Positions 20,359 to 29,633 of a stretch of 64,000 bases of DNA are shown here, one piece after another; position 1 is the first letter of the stretch; every line of letters begins with the position of its first letter. Both the position numbers and the translations under genes were made by a program. The stretch is from positions 133,165 through 197,164 of the forward strand of contig SSGH01000008.1 in assembly GCA_008015835.1 (NCBI GenBank), given 5' to 3'. A model generated the notes under the pieces. That model made no database searches. It saw nothing but the letters and a program-made list of their open reading frames with translations, and had not been told where the DNA came from. This DNA comes from Lysobacter sp. (GTDB lineage Bacteria; Pseudomonadota; Gammaproteobacteria; Xanthomonadales; Xanthomonadaceae).

Positions 20359-20432
20359 CATAGGGTCCGCCTGCGGCGCACCGATTCAATCACCCGCGAT
20401 GCGTGAATGGTGCGCCATAGGCGCACCCTATG
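20359..20432. repeat. Imperfect palindrome (REP-like), catagggtccgcctgcggcgcacc...ggtgcgccataggcgcaccctatg
   Basis: ~30-nt imperfect inverted arms around a ~15-nt loop. Confidence 0.75.
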
Positions 20433-20507
20433 CGGGTATTCGACCGTGCGGTTTTCGGTATTCGTGGGTGCCGCTTCGGCTCACTTGGGCGGAAGACCGG
20501 GAATCGT

Positions 20508-21920
20508 TTACTCGCTTTCGTCGTCCTGATGCGCCGGCGCCCGCACGACGGTGACGGTACACGGCGCTTCCGCGACCACTTGCGCGGAGACGCTGCCGAG
20601 GATGCGGCGCATGCCGGTGACGCCGCGGGCGCCCATGATGAGGTGGTCGACGCCGTTTTCGGCGGCGTATTCGACCAGCGCGTGCGCGGGGTCGCTGTGT
20701 TCGAGGACGTGTACGGTGACGCGGTGTTCGTCCAAACCCAGCGGGCGAATCCAATCGCGCAACGCGAGCAAACGTTTCACGTGGCGGTTTCGGCCTTCCG
20801 CATCGAGATTGCTGTCCAGGCCGATCCGCGCGGTTTTCATCACTGTGACGCAAGCCAGGCGAGAATGCGGGAACGTGGAGACGATGCGCTGTAGCGTGCC
20901 GCGCAACGCGGCGCAGAGCGCTTGGTCTTCGTGTTTGAGGTCGATCGCCACCATCAGCAGCGGCGCTTTATCCAAATGTTCGCCGACGTGTTTGCCGAGT
21001 GCGCGGTCGCGGCCGAAATTGCGCCACCAACGGCCCAGCACCGTCATGCGTCCGTCGCGATGTTCGCGTTCGCCGCGTTCGGTGATCGCGACTTGATCGG
21101 GATGCTGCAGATCGTGCGCGAGTTGCGCGGCGGTCGCGTAGCGTTTGTCGGGGTCCACTTCGAGGCAGCGCAGAATCGCTTCTTGCAGCCAACGCGGAAT
21201 CTCCGCGTTGTGCGCGCGCGGCGGCGTGGGGTCGCGGTACAAACGCCGTTTCAAACCAGCGGCGCTGCCGGGGTTGCCGAACGGGCGCTCGCCGGTCGCC
21301 AAGTGATACAGCGTCACGCCCAGTGCGAACAGATCGCTGCGCGGCTCGTCGCGTTGTCCGAGTACTTGTTCCGGCGCGATGTAGGGCGCAGTGCCGATCG
21401 GCACGCGAAATTGTTCGGCGAGCAGATCGGGCAGTCGTGCGTGATGCGAGAGCCCGAAATCGATGAGCGCGATGCTGCCATCCGGCCTGCGCAGCAAATT
21501 GCTCGGCTTGATGTCGAGATGCACCACATGCTGCTGATGCAGCGCGTGGATCGCGGTCGCCGCGAGCGCGCCGAGTTCGGCCACTTGCGCGGGCGGCAGC
21601 GGCGCGCGATCGAGCAAGGGCCGTAGCGTTTCGCCGGGCAGATGCTCCATCACCAGCCACGGCTGATCTTCGTAATCGCCGTCGGCGACGAAGCGCGGCA
21701 CGTGCGGGCCGCTGAGCTGCGGCAGAATCATCCGCTCCACTTCGAAACCGACGATTTGCGTCGCCGCTTCGCCGTAGCCCACGCGCGCGAGTTTCATCAA
21801 CAGCGGCATGCTGTGCTGCGGATGCGTCACGCGCCACAGCGTGGCCATGCCGCCTTCGTGCAGCGGCGCGACCAACTCGAAGCCGTCGATAATCAATCCG
21901 GGGCGCAGGGCGACGGGCAT
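20508..21920 (-). CDS. Serine/threonine protein kinase fused to a C-terminal universal stress (UspA) domain
   Basis: Kinase motifs 'VVHLDIKPSNLLRR', 'LIDFGLS', 'GTAPYIAPEQ'; C-term Usp motif 'DHLIMGARGVTGMRRILGSVSAQVVAEAPCTVTVVR'. Confidence 0.93.
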   Translation of the reverse strand: MPVALRPGLIIDGFELVAPLHEGGMATLWRVTHPQHSMPLLMKLARVGYGEAATQIVGFEVERMILPQLSGPHVPRFVADGDYEDQPWLVMEHLPGETLRPLLDRAPLPPAQVAELGALAATAIHALHQQHVVHLDIKPSNLLRRPDGSIALIDFGLSHHARLPDLLAEQFRVPIGTAPYIAPEQVLGQRDEPRSDLFALGVTLYHLATGERPFGNPGSAAGLKRRLYRDPTPPRAHNAEIPRWLQEAILRCLEVDPDKRYATAAQLAHDLQHPDQVAITERGEREHRDGRMTVLGRWWRNFGRDRALGKHVGEHLDKAPLLMVAIDLKHEDQALCAALRGTLQRIVSTFPHSRLACVTVMKTARIGLDSNLDAEGRNRHVKRLLALRDWIRPLGLDEHRVTVHVLEHSDPAHALVEYAAENGVDHLIMGARGVTGMRRILGSVSAQVVAEAPCTVTVVRAPAHQDDESE

Positions 21921-21921
21921 C

Positions 21922-22692
21922 TCAGGCTCCTTGGATTAAGCGCTTCGCCAGCGCGTCCGGCAGACCGGCGGCGACGATTTTTTCGGCCGCGCGATGATGG
22001 TCGTACGGCACGCGCAGCGTGGTCAGCGTGCGGCGCTCGGTGTCGTAAAGCGCACAGCAGGCGGCCGGATTGCCGTCGCGTGGTTGTCCGCACGAACCGG
22101 GCAAGGCCAACCAGCGACGACTGCTCAACAACGGGGTCGCGACGCCCGGCTGCGGCGCGAAATGACGCGCGCTGCGGTCGATCTGCGAGTGGTACAGCGC
22201 GGGTTCGTGCACATGCCCGCAAAAGGTGATGCGACGCTGCGTCGCGGCCATGCTCTGCGCGGCGGCGAGTTCGTTGGCGATGTAGCCCCACTGCAGCGGC
22301 GCCCAGGCGTTGGCGTGGACGTACAGACGGTCGTCCTCGTCGATGGAGACGGGCAGGCCGGCGAGAAACGCGCGCTGCGCCGCGGATAAACGGTCGCGCG
22401 TCCAATCGATCGCGAGCTGCGCGTGCGGGTGTTTCTGGCTTGCGCCTTTCGTCGCGGCGGCGTCGGGTACCGGGTCGCGCACCACCGCTTCGTCGTGATT
22501 GCCGTAGATCGCGACGCCGCCTTCGGCGATCAGCGTCTGCGTCGCGTCGATCGCCCATTCGGGGTCGGCGCCGTAGCCGACGATATCGCCCAGCACCACC
22601 GCGCGGTCGAAGCCGAGTTTGCGCAGTTTCGACAAACACGCTTCGCCCGCCTCGCGATTGGCATGGAGGTCGGCGAGCAACGCGATACGCAT
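21922..22692 (-). CDS. Metallophosphoesterase
   Basis: 'MRIALLADLHANREA', 'VVLGDIVGYGADP', 'IYGNHDEAV', 'FCGHVHEP'. Confidence 0.93.
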   Translation of the reverse strand: MRIALLADLHANREAGEACLSKLRKLGFDRAVVLGDIVGYGADPEWAIDATQTLIAEGGVAIYGNHDEAVVRDPVPDAAATKGASQKHPHAQLAIDWTRDRLSAAQRAFLAGLPVSIDEDDRLYVHANAWAPLQWGYIANELAAAQSMAATQRRITFCGHVHEPALYHSQIDRSARHFAPQPGVATPLLSSRRWLALPGSCGQPRDGNPAACCALYDTERRTLTTLRVPYDHHRAAEKIVAAGLPDALAKRLIQGA

Positions 22693-22821
22693 GCGAACAA
22701 TCCCGTCGGCGGGCGATGCGCGCATGCTAGGCGCGCGGCGCGTCGCGGGCGATTAGCGAATGGTCGAATGGCCTGCCGTCGAAGGGGACGCCGTCGCCGC
22801 GACTGCGCGACGGCGTCCCTG

Positions 22822-23799
22822 TCAGCGCTTCTTCGCGGGCGTTGGCGGCGGTGTGGCCGCCGTGCGCACCGGCAGCGGCACATTGCACAGATCGATATGA
22901 CCGGCCGGACGTTTGTAGAAATCGTCGCGACGATTGCGGCGGGCTTCGACGACTTGCGCGAACAGCGGGGTGTCGGTGCGCAGCACTTCCAGCGGCAGGC
23001 GCTCGTTGGGCTTGAGGTCGCTGGCGAGGCGAATCGACTGGATGACGATGCGCTGTTCGGGTTTCTCGTAGAAACCCAGCGGGCCGGTGCCGCGCGGCAG
23101 CACGCTCAGCAATTCCATGCCCTGCACGACGCGGCCGACGGTGGTGATGTTGCGGTCGAGCTGGCGCGGCGATTGGCCGATGACGACATACAACTCGGCG
23201 CCGGTGCTGGAATCGGCGGCGATGTCGCGGCCCGCGCCCACGACGCCGTAGCAATGCGCCAGCCACGCGCGACCTTCGGTGGCGTCGCGGCCGGCCGGGA
23301 AGCCTTCGCTGAAGCCCACTTCCGGCGACCACCCGTCCACGTCCTGCAGCGGCGTGAACGGCATTTTTTTCGTATCGCGGGTGAATTCGGCCGGCAGCTT
23401 GGCCTTCGCTTTCTTCGGCAGCGGTTTCCGCTTGGCCTCGTCTTCCGCCGGGTCGCCCCACTGCACGACGAAATTGTCCTGCGAGCGATTGATGCTCAGC
23501 CCGTTCCAATAGCCGCCGCGCGCCATCGCCTGGATGTTGGCGACATGCGCGGGCGCGAAGCCCGGGGCCAATTCGATCACCACGCGGCCGCTCGGCAGAT
23601 CCATGTACAGCGTTCGGGCCGGATCGAGCGCGCGCCAGTCGCTGGGCTGCGAGGCGTCCAACAGTTCCTGCATGGTCTTGGGTTTGGCGGCGGGGTCCGC
23701 GGCCGGCGTTTGCGCGTGCAGGGCCGAAGCGGCGCAGGCGAGGGCGGCGATGCCGCCGACCGCGAAGGCGGTCAGGCGTAGGGGGCGAGTGGGGTGCAT
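22822..23799 (-). CDS. Cyclophilin-type peptidylprolyl isomerase, exported
   Basis: Signal peptide; '[47 protein letters not shown]'; '[30 protein letters not shown]'. Confidence 0.9.
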   Translation of the reverse strand: MHPTRPLRLTAFAVGGIAALACAASALHAQTPAADPAAKPKTMQELLDASQPSDWRALDPARTLYMDLPSGRVVIELAPGFAPAHVANIQAMARGGYWNGLSINRSQDNFVVQWGDPAEDEAKRKPLPKKAKAKLPAEFTRDTKKMPFTPLQDVDGWSPEVGFSEGFPAGRDATEGRAWLAHCYGVVGAGRDIAADSSTGAELYVVIGQSPRQLDRNITTVGRVVQGMELLSVLPRGTGPLGFYEKPEQRIVIQSIRLASDLKPNERLPLEVLRTDTPLFAQVVEARRNRRDDFYKRPAGHIDLCNVPLPVRTAATPPPTPAKKR

Positions 23800-23907
23800 G
23801 AGGGTCTCCCGAAGTCCCTGGATTCTGGCCGAGGAACCGGCGAGGGGGAAGACCGCGCCGGCGTGTCGCGCCGTTCGTCGGAATCGAGACGCGATCCGCG
23901 ATGCGAT

Positions 23908-23957
23908 GACTATTGGCATATTCGCTATATTTAAGTTCGCAATAGTATTCCCTCCAC
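23908..23957. promoter_or_regulatory. AT-rich promoter/operator region upstream of the padR-like gene with ACTATTG/CAATAGT inverted repeat
   Basis: actattggcatattcgctatatttaagttcgcaatagt. Confidence 0.45.
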
Positions 23958-23974
23958 GCTATCCAGGAGGTCGC

Positions 23975-24379
23975 ATGAACGACGCCACTGCCCCCAGCCT
24001 GCATCCCGACCCCGGCGAGGTGGTCGACCTGCAGAGACGCAAGTTCCAGAAAGAACTCTCCGCCGGCACCGTGTCCCTCGCCCTGCTGTCGGTGCTCGGC
24101 GCCGCCGCCGAGCCGATGTATGGCTACCAGATCGCCAAGACCCTCGAACGCCACGGCGAGGGCGCGCTCAGCGGCAAACAGAGCGCGCTGTACCCCGTAC
24201 TGCGCAATCTGGAGGCTGCGGGCATGTTGGAGAGCTTCGTCGAGCCTTCGATCAGCGGCCCGCCGCGCCGCTACTACGCCATTACCGCGTCGGGACGCGA
24301 GGTGCTCGCCGCCTGGACCGCCGCCTGGACCGCCACCCGCGACTCTCTCGATTCCGTCCTGAAAGGGGACTTGTCATGA
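23975..24379 (+). CDS. PadR-family transcriptional regulator
   Basis: RBS aggagg; '[40 protein letters not shown]...[17 protein letters not shown]'. Confidence 0.92.
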   Translation: MNDATAPSLHPDPGEVVDLQRRKFQKELSAGTVSLALLSVLGAAAEPMYGYQIAKTLERHGEGALSGKQSALYPVLRNLEAAGMLESFVEPSISGPPRRYYAITASGREVLAAWTAAWTATRDSLDSVLKGDLS

Positions 24380-25347
24380 ACACCGCCACGAATCCCGCCA
24401 TGGACGCCGGCACGGGCCGCGCGCTGCCGTCCAACATCCCCGATTACCTCGAACATCTGCGGCGCGCGCTGGCCGGCGCCGATCCCGCCTTGATCCAGGA
24501 CGCGCTCTACGACGCCGAGGAATACCTGCGCTCCGAATTGGCCGAAAACCCGGGCAAGAGCGAAGCCGAGGTGATCGCCCAAGTCGCATCGAGCTACGGC
24601 GCGCCCGACGAAGTCGCCGACATCTATCGCGACACCGAGGTCAAAGTGCAGACCGCGCTGCGCGCGCCGCCGCCGCGCAAAGCCCGCTCGCTGCTGGGCC
24701 GATTCTTCGGCGTCATCGCCGACCCGCGCGCCTACGCCGCGCTGTTCTACATGGTGCTCTCGCTGGCGACCGGTATTTTCTACTTCACGTGGGTCACGAC
24801 CGGGCTGTCGCTGTCGATCGGCTTGGCGGTGTTGATCGTCGGTATCCCGTTCACGATTCTGTTCTTCGGCTCGATCCGCGTGCTGGCGCTGGTGGAGGGC
24901 CGTATCGTCGAAGTGATGCTGGGCGAGCGCATGCCGCGGCGTCCGCTGTACGGCGATCGCGGGAAACCGTTGATGCAGAAGATCGCCGGCTTGTTCACCG
25001 ACCCGCGTTCGTGGACCACGCTGCTGTACATGGCGCTGATGATGCCGCTGGGCACCGCGTATTTCACGATCGCGGTGACCGCCATCGCGGTCTCGCTGTC
25101 CTTCATCGCGGCGCCGGTGGCGGTGTGGTTGGGCTACGCCACGGTGAACCCCGATTTCGAAGGCTGGATGCTGTTGGGCGTGCAAGACGGCGTGTTCGGG
25201 ACGTCGCTCGGCTACGTCGCGCTGCCGCTGCTGTTCGCGACCGGCGTCGCGCTATTCTTCCTGACGCTGCACTTGGCCCGCGGTATCGGCTATCTGCACG
25301 GGCATTTGGCGAAGCATCTGCTGGTGAAGACCGCGCAGTACGCGTGA
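24376..25347 (+). CDS. HAAS(DUF1700)-like plus duplicated sensor-domain membrane protein
   Basis: ATGA overlap with padR; '[63 protein letters not shown]' then two similar TM modules. Confidence 0.82.
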   Translation: MNTATNPAMDAGTGRALPSNIPDYLEHLRRALAGADPALIQDALYDAEEYLRSELAENPGKSEAEVIAQVASSYGAPDEVADIYRDTEVKVQTALRAPPPRKARSLLGRFFGVIADPRAYAALFYMVLSLATGIFYFTWVTTGLSLSIGLAVLIVGIPFTILFFGSIRVLALVEGRIVEVMLGERMPRRPLYGDRGKPLMQKIAGLFTDPRSWTTLLYMALMMPLGTAYFTIAVTAIAVSLSFIAAPVAVWLGYATVNPDFEGWMLLGVQDGVFGTSLGYVALPLLFATGVALFFLTLHLARGIGYLHGHLAKHLLVKTAQYA

Positions 25348-25424
25348 GTCGCGAGGGCGGTCGCGCGAGGCAGACTCGGCTCGCGCGGCGGCGATGCGAT
25401 GCTCGCTCTCGCGCCATCGCGCAA

Positions 25425-25458
25425 AAAGAAACGGCCGGCGTCGAACGCCGGCCGTTTT
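25425..25458. terminator. Putative bidirectional terminator
   Basis: aaaaagaaacggccggcg-tcgaa-cgccggccgtttt hairpin between convergent genes. Confidence 0.8.
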
Positions 25459-25586
25459 CGTTTGGTTTTCTTGCTGGTGATCATCCTGCTGGGGGTTGGA
25501 ACCCCGAGCGAGTTTCGCTGCGAGACGTGCCGTCGCGAAGAGCGCCATCGTCCTCTCGATGCTCCCTCGCGAGGACGCCCTCGCGG

Positions 25587-26849
25587 TCAGGAGCGGGCCG
25601 CGGCCCGCTGGGGTTCTTGCTGTTGCTGCGGCTGCTGCGCGAGTTCGACTTGCGCTTGGCGCTGCGCCGACACTTCGGACGTTTGCGCCAACGGCGGCAG
25701 CGCGGCCGGATTGGTATTCACGTTCGCCACGCGCGAGGCCGGATCGTCGACCGAGCGCCCCTGCACGGCGAACAACGTGCCGTTGTTGCCGGCGGCCAGG
25801 TGATCGATGCCGGTGAGCCCTTGCTGCTGCGCGCCTGCCACGACGCCGGCCACCACGCGTTGGTCGGGCGCTTGGCCCATGCGGTCGAATTCGCGGTAGG
25901 CCTGACCGAGCATCGGGTTGTCGCTCATCAACGGCGCGTTGCGCGGCCCTTGGCTGCTGTCGGAGAACAGGCGATTCCAGCCCTCGCGCACGCGCTCAAC
26001 GCCCTCTTGCACGCCGAGCGAGGTGTTGGTGATGCCGTTGCGGATGCCGCCGACGTCGTCGCGGAACTTATCGATCATCGGGTCGAACTGCCGTGCGCGT
26101 TGCACGTTGTCCTGCGTCATCAGCGGGCCGCCGCCTTCGGCGCGCACGAAGGCGCCGATCGCGTGCGCGGGGCCGCCGCGATCCCAGGCCACTTCCAGCG
26201 GATTGCGGATGTCCCAGCGCGAGCGGTCGTTGCGGTAACCGCCGTCGCGCAGCGCCGTGATGTCTTCCTGCGTCGCGTACACGCGGGTCTGCCCGTAGTG
26301 CGGGCTGGCGGCGCTGACCACGTCGGTGGCGCGCACGTGGTTGATCACGTCGTTGCCGCCGACCGGCACGCCCTGGCGTAGACCCGCCGCGCCGTACGCG
26401 TTGAAGGTCTCGCCCTTCAGGCCGAACTCGTGCGCGGTGATCTGCGCCAGCGTGCCGCCCAACGAATGGCCGGTGACAGTCACGGGCGGCGCGCCGCGGC
26501 CGGTGCGCTCGCCTTCCTGCTTCGCCAGATCCAATGCGCGTTGGGTGAAGGCGATGGCGTCCTGCGTCTGGTTGTTGACGCCGTTGAAGACCATGCCGCC
26601 GTCGGTGCGCACGGCGTCGCGGATCAACTCGCCGGTGCCGCGGCTCGGTTCGGTGCCGCGATGCGCGACGATAATTTCGCGCGTGTCCATGCGCTGATAG
26701 ATCGTGCCCTGATAACCGCTGGGCTGGTCGCTGTTGGCCAGCACGCGGTAGTCCACGCCTTCGATGCGGACCGTGCTGTTGGGGTTGGATTGCGGATGCC
26801 GATACGAGTCTTCGCTCAGCGCGGCGTAGTCGCGGCTGGAAATGGTCAT
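25587..26849 (-). CDS. Lipase with C-terminal XVIPCD-like domain; candidate X-T4SS antibacterial effector
   Basis: Class 3-like lipase 'VTVTGHSLGGTLAQITAHEFG'; C-term 'NAPLMSDNPMLGQAYREFDRMGQ...GLTGIDHLAAGNNGTLFAVQGRSVDDPASRVANVNTNPA...' plus Gln-rich tail. Confidence 0.8.
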   Translation of the reverse strand: MTISSRDYAALSEDSYRHPQSNPNSTVRIEGVDYRVLANSDQPSGYQGTIYQRMDTREIIVAHRGTEPSRGTGELIRDAVRTDGGMVFNGVNNQTQDAIAFTQRALDLAKQEGERTGRGAPPVTVTGHSLGGTLAQITAHEFGLKGETFNAYGAAGLRQGVPVGGNDVINHVRATDVVSAASPHYGQTRVYATQEDITALRDGGYRNDRSRWDIRNPLEVAWDRGGPAHAIGAFVRAEGGGPLMTQDNVQRARQFDPMIDKFRDDVGGIRNGITNTSLGVQEGVERVREGWNRLFSDSSQGPRNAPLMSDNPMLGQAYREFDRMGQAPDQRVVAGVVAGAQQQGLTGIDHLAAGNNGTLFAVQGRSVDDPASRVANVNTNPAALPPLAQTSEVSAQRQAQVELAQQPQQQQEPQRAAARS

Positions 26850-27490
26850 GGCGCCTCCTTGCGAGCGGAGAGGGTCAGGGTGAATTGCGGACCGGCCGAG
26901 GCCGGATAGAAGTCGGCGGCTTCTTCGCCGAACACCACTTCCATCGGCGTGGGTTTCTGAGCGAAATCGCGCACGAGGTAGTGATCCACCACCTCGGCTT
27001 CGGCGACGAGGCGATCGGCCGGCATGCCGCCGACGAATCGCGTGGCCGCGGAGCGGAAATGCACGGTGGCCGTGTTCAGCGCCCAATTGCAGACGCCGAG
27101 GCCATAGTAGTCCTCGTCCTGCAGCGCGTCTTCGTGCAGGCGCGCGACGAAGGTGGTGGCGTCCACTCGCTTCAACTCCAGCGGCACGCTGTGCCGCGGG
27201 GGAAGCCGCACGCCGCCGACGGCGCGCGAAAAGTCGTAGGGCACGCAGTCGCGGTTGTCGACTTCGAAATCCGCGGTGGCGGCCACGTCCTGCAGCGCGT
27301 CGGGCAAACCGGCGAAACGCAGGGTCAGCACGTAGGTGCGCTTGGGCGCGGGATTCGGCGTGGGGCGAATATCGGGAACGGCGACGGGAGCGCCGGCGCC
27401 CGGGCCGGCATTCGGCGTTTGGGCGCTTTGGCAACTGGTTAAGGCGGCGAGCATCATCAGGGCGGCCATCGAAGTGTGTCTGCGGTCCAT
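26846..27490 (-). CDS. Putative cognate immunity lipoprotein
   Basis: Lipobox 'ALTSC' in 'MDRRHTSMAALMMLAALTSCQSAQ'; 4-bp ATGA overlap with the effector gene. Confidence 0.65.
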   Translation of the reverse strand: MDRRHTSMAALMMLAALTSCQSAQTPNAGPGAGAPVAVPDIRPTPNPAPKRTYVLTLRFAGLPDALQDVAATADFEVDNRDCVPYDFSRAVGGVRLPPRHSVPLELKRVDATTFVARLHEDALQDEDYYGLGVCNWALNTATVHFRSAATRFVGGMPADRLVAEAEVVDHYLVRDFAQKPTPMEVVFGEEAADFYPASAGPQFTLTLSARKEAP

Positions 27491-27767
27491 GGGGCACACG
27501 ATCTCTGCGATTTGCGATGTCGAAGCGCTGCGAGCGTTCGCCCCCTCGTCGGGCGCGCGGTCGTCCACCGCAGCCCGTCGCTCTGTATAGCCGGATTCCG
27601 TCCGAGAATTCGCGTCGCGATTCGGAATTGCGATAACGGTCACGTTATAGCGAATCCTGAGCCACCAAGGCCGCCGCGGCCGAACGCGGGCGCCGCACTC
27701 GGCGCAGCGCCGGGCGCGATCGACAGGGGGCGAACGACAGGGGGCGTACGCGCCTCGGAACGCGCCG

Positions 27768-29027
27768 TCAGACGTGCGCGGCGATGAAATCCCGCACCTG
27801 CGGGTAGACCTGATCGCGCCAGCGGCGGCCGCTGAAGATGCCGTAGTGGCCGGCGCCCTGCGCGGTGAGATGGACTTTGTCCTGCTCGCGGATTCCCGTG
27901 CACAGCGTGTGCGCCGCGCGGGTCTGGCCGAGGCCGGCAATATCGTCCAGTTCGCCTTCGATGGTCATCAGCGCGGTCTTGCGGATCGCGCCGGGGTTCA
28001 CGCGTTCCCCGGCCACATCCCACAGCCCGCGCGGCAGCAGATGTTCTTGGAACACGGTGCGCACGGTGTCGAGGTAATACTCCGCCGGCATATCGAGCAC
28101 GGCGTTGTATTCGTCGTAAAAACGGCGATGGTCTTCGGCGTCGTCGAGATCGCCCTTGACCAAGTCTTGGTAGAAGTCCCAGTGCGACATCACATGCCGC
28201 TCCGGGTTCATCGCGATGAACCCCATGTGCTGCAAGAAGCCCGGATACACGCGGCGACCGCGGCCCGGCAGATTCGCCGGTACGGTGTGGATGAGGTTCT
28301 GCTCGAACCACCACAGCGGCTTTTGCGAGGCCAAATTATTCACCGCCGTGGGCGATTCGCGGCTGTCGATCGGCCCGCCCATCATCACTAGCGAACGCGG
28401 CGTGGTTTCCCCGCGCGCGGCCATCAGCGACACCGCGGCCAGTACCGGCACCGTCGGTTGGCACACGCTCATCACGTGCAGTTTTTCCGCGCCGATATGG
28501 CGGATGAAGTTCTCGATGGTGGCGACGTAATCGTCCAACGTGAACGCGCCGGCTTCCTTCGGCACCATGCGCGCGTCGGTCCAGTCGGTGATGTAGACCT
28601 TGTGGTCGCGCAGCAGGGTTTTGACCGTATCGCGCAGCAGGGTGGAGTGATGGCCCGACAGCGGCGCGACCACCAGCACAGGCGGGTCGTTCTTCAGGTC
28701 GACGATGCCGTCGGCTTGGTCGGAGAAGCGTTTGAAGCGCAGCAGGCGGCAGAACGGCGTGCGCAGCACTTCGCGCTCGACCACCGGATAAACGTTGCCC
28801 GAACCACCGCGGCCGTCGTCGGTCACCGAGTGGATGCCGAATTTCGGTTTTTCGTAATCCTTGCCGATGCGGTACAGCAGTTCGTAGCCGGCGGCGACGC
28901 GCTGCGCGTTCGGCAGCATCGACAGCCAACTGCCCGGCGCGGAGAACATGCGCGCATTGGCTTCGGCCCAGTAGGTCACCGGCGCCATCCAGGCCCGGCC
29001 CATTTCGTGCATTTGATACAGCAACAT
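27768..29027 (-). CDS. Intracellular polyhydroxyalkanoate depolymerase (PhaZ-like)
   Basis: 'MLLYQMHEMGRAWMAPVTYWAEA', 'VYITDWTDARMVPKEAGAFTLDDYVATIENFI', 'LHVMSVCQPTVPVLAAVSLMA'. Confidence 0.9.
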   Translation of the reverse strand: MLLYQMHEMGRAWMAPVTYWAEANARMFSAPGSWLSMLPNAQRVAAGYELLYRIGKDYEKPKFGIHSVTDDGRGGSGNVYPVVEREVLRTPFCRLLRFKRFSDQADGIVDLKNDPPVLVVAPLSGHHSTLLRDTVKTLLRDHKVYITDWTDARMVPKEAGAFTLDDYVATIENFIRHIGAEKLHVMSVCQPTVPVLAAVSLMAARGETTPRSLVMMGGPIDSRESPTAVNNLASQKPLWWFEQNLIHTVPANLPGRGRRVYPGFLQHMGFIAMNPERHVMSHWDFYQDLVKGDLDDAEDHRRFYDEYNAVLDMPAEYYLDTVRTVFQEHLLPRGLWDVAGERVNPGAIRKTALMTIEGELDDIAGLGQTRAAHTLCTGIREQDKVHLTAQGAGHYGIFSGRRWRDQVYPQVRDFIAAHV

Positions 29028-29170
29028 GCGTTCGATCCCCTTGCCGACGGTGCCGGCGACGGTGGCCTCGGCCCCGTGGGCCGGCTTCGTGTTGCGCTGC
29101 AGCATACCCGATCCCGGCCGACGGAGGCCGGGTCTACAGCCGAAACCCGACGTTCGGTTAGGCTGGTCGC

Positions 29171-29626
29171 ATGACATCCCGAGACGAAGACATCGCCTGG
29201 TGCGTCGAACTGCTCGGCTCGCTGGGCCGCGTGACCGCCCGCCGGATGTTCGGCGGGTCCGGGCTGTACGCGGACGGCGGGATCGTGGCCCTGGAGATCG
29301 AAGGCACGCTGTACCTCAAGACCGACGCCGAGACCCGCGCGCGATTCGCCGAGGCCGGCGGTCGGCCGTTCGCGTACGACGGCAAAGGCCGCGAGGTCGA
29401 GACCAGCTACTGGACGCCGCCCGACGAGGCGATGGATTCGCCCGAGGCGATGCGGCCGTGGGCGCGGTTGGCGCGGGAAGCGAGTATGCGCAGCGGGGCA
29501 GCCAAACCGCGGGCGAAGAAGGCGGCTGCGAAGAAATCGTCGGCGAAGAAAGCCGCGACGCTAAAAACCTCTTTGAAAGCGACCGCGAGCAAGACCGGCG
29601 AACGAACGCGCCCGAAGACGCGTTAG
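29171..29626 (+). CDS. TfoX N-terminal-domain protein with Lys/Ala-rich tail
   Basis: 'VTARRMFGGSGLYADGGIVALEIEGTLYLKTDAETRARF'; tail 'AKKAAAKKSSAKKAATLKTS'. Confidence 0.88.
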   Translation: MTSRDEDIAWCVELLGSLGRVTARRMFGGSGLYADGGIVALEIEGTLYLKTDAETRARFAEAGGRPFAYDGKGREVETSYWTPPDEAMDSPEAMRPWARLAREASMRSGAAKPRAKKAAAKKSSAKKAATLKTSLKATASKTGERTRPKTR

Positions 29627-29633
29627 GAGAGCC

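Noticed and set aside
25587-29027. Complete T4SS or T6SS cluster next to the lipase effector
   Set aside because: Neighbouring genes are a PadR/sensor pair and a PHA depolymerase; no VirB/VirD4 or Tss components are visible in the window.
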